In this document: positions 62,524 through 64,000 of the stretch, piece after piece
Layout: every line of letters starts with the position of its first letter
How positions within the stretch are numbered: the first letter of the stretch is position 1
Assembly (NCBI RefSeq): GCF_001644645.1
Contig: NZ_CP011390.1
Location: 5,783,501-5,847,500, forward strand
DNA from: Flavisolibacter tropicus
GTDB taxonomy: Bacteria > Bacteroidota > Bacteroidia > Chitinophagales > Chitinophagaceae
DNA: 64,000 nt
Reading direction: 5' to 3'
The notes under the pieces: generated by a model
What the model saw: the letters and a program-made list of their open reading frames with translations, nothing else
The model's database searches: none
Told to the model about the DNA's origin: nothing
Translations under genes and position numbers: made by a program

Positions 62524-64000
62524 ATGATTTCGGAAAAGAAATTTAGATATAACAATATAGCACAATCGATTTGTATGTTTCGTAGCAACAAAAATAGTCA
62601 ACCTAACACTTTCTTCCTTTCAACAACTATTAAGTGTTGTTTATTGGCATTGACGCTGATATTGGGTGCTGTACAGGCAAAATCCCAGGAAAATATTATT
62701 GAGGAACTAAAAGGTGTAGTTAAAAGCGATAATGGTGATTTGTTGGCAGGAGCCAGTGTTTTTGTACAAGGTACCAGGCAAGTGACCACTGCAGGGAAGG
62801 ATGGTTCTTTTATACTGAAAAATGTTGCAGCCAATGCCACCATCAGGGTGTCATTTGTTGGTCACACGCCTAGAGAAATTAAATTAAAATCTGGCCAAAC
62901 CTTTATAGAAGTACGTTTGAGTAGTAATGCTGCTACTTTGTCTGATGTGGTAGTGAATGTGGGATTGTATAAGCGTCCAAAAGGAAACTTCACCGGTGCT
63001 GCCAAATCATTTAGCGGAGAAGAATTGAAATCCGTGAATCCTACCAACGTATTACAAGCTTTAGCAATAGTAGAGCCATCTATGCGTATTGTTGAAAACA
63101 ATGCCTTGGGTAATGATCCTAACCAGTTGCCCATTTTGCAGCTTAGAGGTCAGAACAATTTACCCATTACAACACAGGGAACTACATCAAGTGCGGCAAC
63201 CCCTGTATCAAATGGTGATATGATGTCAAGCTATTTGTTGAACCCCAATCAACCGCTCATTATTGTAGATGGATTTCAAGCAACCTTGCAATCGTTATAC
63301 GATATGGACATTAACCGTATTGCCAGCATCACCGTTTTGAAAGATGCAGCAGCTACGGTAGCCTATGGCGCCAAAGCTGCCAACGGTGTTATTGTTGTAG
63401 AAACAAAACAACCTTTACCTGGAAAATTGCAAATCAGCTACTCTGTTAATGGAAGTGTTGAATTGGCTGACTTATCTTCCTATCGTTTGCTAAATGCCAA
63501 AGATTTTTTAGAGGCACAGCGCCTGGCAGGTATTTATAGCGATCCGGATAATCATTATAATGATGTGGCACTGAAGCAATGGTACGATTATCGTTTGAAC
63601 CAGGTGCAAAGCGGTGTGAATACGTATTGGCTATCACAGCCTTTAACAACCGGGCATACATTGTCGCATAGCTTGTCAGTAGGAGGAGGATCCGGAAACT
63701 TCCGTTATGGTCTTTCTTTAAACTACAATGACGCTAGTGGTGTTATGAAAGGTTCAGGGAGAAAGAATTTTGGCTTGAATTACAACCTTAACTATGTATT
63801 GCCAAACTTTCGTTTTTCCAATACTTCTTCCATCAATTCCAGTAGAGGAAATAATTCGCCATGGGGCTCTTTTTCAGATTATGCGAAGCAGTTTCCTTAC
63901 TTCCGCCCTTATGATGATGCTGGTAACATCGTTAAGCTATTTGAGCCAACAGCAGCCGAACTGGGTTTTTTAATACCTGCTCCTGGCGGTAAAACATATA
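62524..64000 (+). CDS. Second SusC/RagA TonB-linked outer-membrane protein, 3' partial
   Basis: 492 codons are visible before the window ends; the frame stays open. Start ATG 62524 or 62575 (the latter gives MFRSNKNSQPN and a usual length before the signal peptide CCLLALTLILGAVQAKSQ). A CarboxypepD_reg-like domain (LKGVVKSDNGDLLAGASVFV, SFVGHTPREIKLKS) precedes a plug with TLSDVVVNVGLYKRPKGNFTGA, PILQLRGQNNLP, NPNQPLIIVDGFQATLQSLY and VAYGAKAANGVIVVETKQPL, then the first barrel strands. It is related to the SusC at 57991 and follows SusD by one base, which gives the order SusC-SusD-SusC. A SusD partner for it may lie past the window. Confidence 0.92.
   Translation, partial: MISEKKFRYNNIAQSICMFRSNKNSQPNTFFLSTTIKCCLLALTLILGAVQAKSQENIIEELKGVVKSDNGDLLAGASVFVQGTRQVTTAGKDGSFILKNVAANATIRVSFVGHTPREIKLKSGQTFIEVRLSSNAATLSDVVVNVGLYKRPKGNFTGAAKSFSGEELKSVNPTNVLQALAIVEPSMRIVENNALGNDPNQLPILQLRGQNNLPITTQGTTSSAATPVSNGDMMSSYLLNPNQPLIIVDGFQATLQSLYDMDINRIASITVLKDAAATVAYGAKAANGVIVVETKQPLPGKLQISYSVNGSVELADLSSYRLLNAKDFLEAQRLAGIYSDPDNHYNDVALKQWYDYRLNQVQSGVNTYWLSQPLTTGHTLSHSLSVGGGSGNFRYGLSLNYNDASGVMKGSGRKNFGLNYNLNYVLPNFRFSNTSSINSSRGNNSPWGSFSDYAKQFPYFRPYDDAGNIVKLFEPTAAELGFLIPAPGGKTY

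Overview
The window looks like a piece of a Bacteroidota chromosome, most likely from the Chitinophagaceae (the family is inferred). The evidence is two SusC/SusD systems, a FecI/FecR-type sigma/anti-sigma pair, many Bacteroidota-style lipoproteins (short signal peptide, then Cys and SCKK/SCSK-type sequence), type B (CHU_C/gliding-motility type) C-terminal sorting domains, PorP/SprF proteins, and moderate GC with A-rich leaders and no strong Shine-Dalgarno sites. I see no tRNA, rRNA, CRISPR or phage genes. Almost every gene is on the + strand.

Layout. 1-2259: 3' part of an outer-membrane TonB-dependent receptor, then two small - strand genes (hydrophilic 78-aa protein; lipoprotein with two alpha/beta repeats). 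4.1-18 kb: an envelope amino-acid locus with three bestrophin-like (DUF4239-type) membrane proteins, an exported glutaminase, an exported amidohydrolase, an aspartate ammonia-lyase that carries a signal peptide, a type II asparaginase, and four outer-membrane barrel/porin genes, two of which show frame damage. Read together, this locus could take Gln/Asn/Asp to Glu, fumarate and ammonia outside the cytoplasm. 18.2-21 kb: a repeat-containing Tyr/Gly-rich secreted protein and an unknown basic protein. 21.9-23.8 kb: LytTR regulator plus LytS-type kinase (- strand, ATGA overlap).

24.5-34.5 kb: ECF sigma factor, FecR anti-sigma factor, SusC with an STN signalling domain, SusD, an HExxH zinc metallohydrolase lipoprotein and a DUF4302 lipoprotein. 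This is a complete trans-envelope-regulated nutrient uptake operon. 34.7-50 kb: three consecutive giant secreted proteins (2528, 1391 and 1116 aa) sharing an IgGFc-binding-like module, PKD/Ig domains and a type B T9SS sorting domain. 50.2-51.5 kb: an IS110-family insertion sequence. 52.2-57.2 kb: PorP/SprF, a PorE-like OmpA protein, a collagen-like lipoprotein and a second PorP/SprF, probably the surface-export partners of the giant proteins. 58-64 kb: a SusC-SusD-SusC run whose last gene leaves the window.

The most notable points: (1) a C-run / 15-16 nt / TGTATTTA promoter-like element that precedes the ECF sigma gene, the fecR gene and, far away, the PorP/PorE gene group; (2) the predicted extracytoplasmic Gln/Asn/Asp deamidation-deamination locus; (3) the tandem IgGFc/PKD/T9SS array; (4) a candidate structured RNA in the upstream end of the IS110 element; (5) a roughly 80-bp conserved block shared by the sigma and second SusC upstream regions; (6) intergenic space full of short word-like dispersed repeats.
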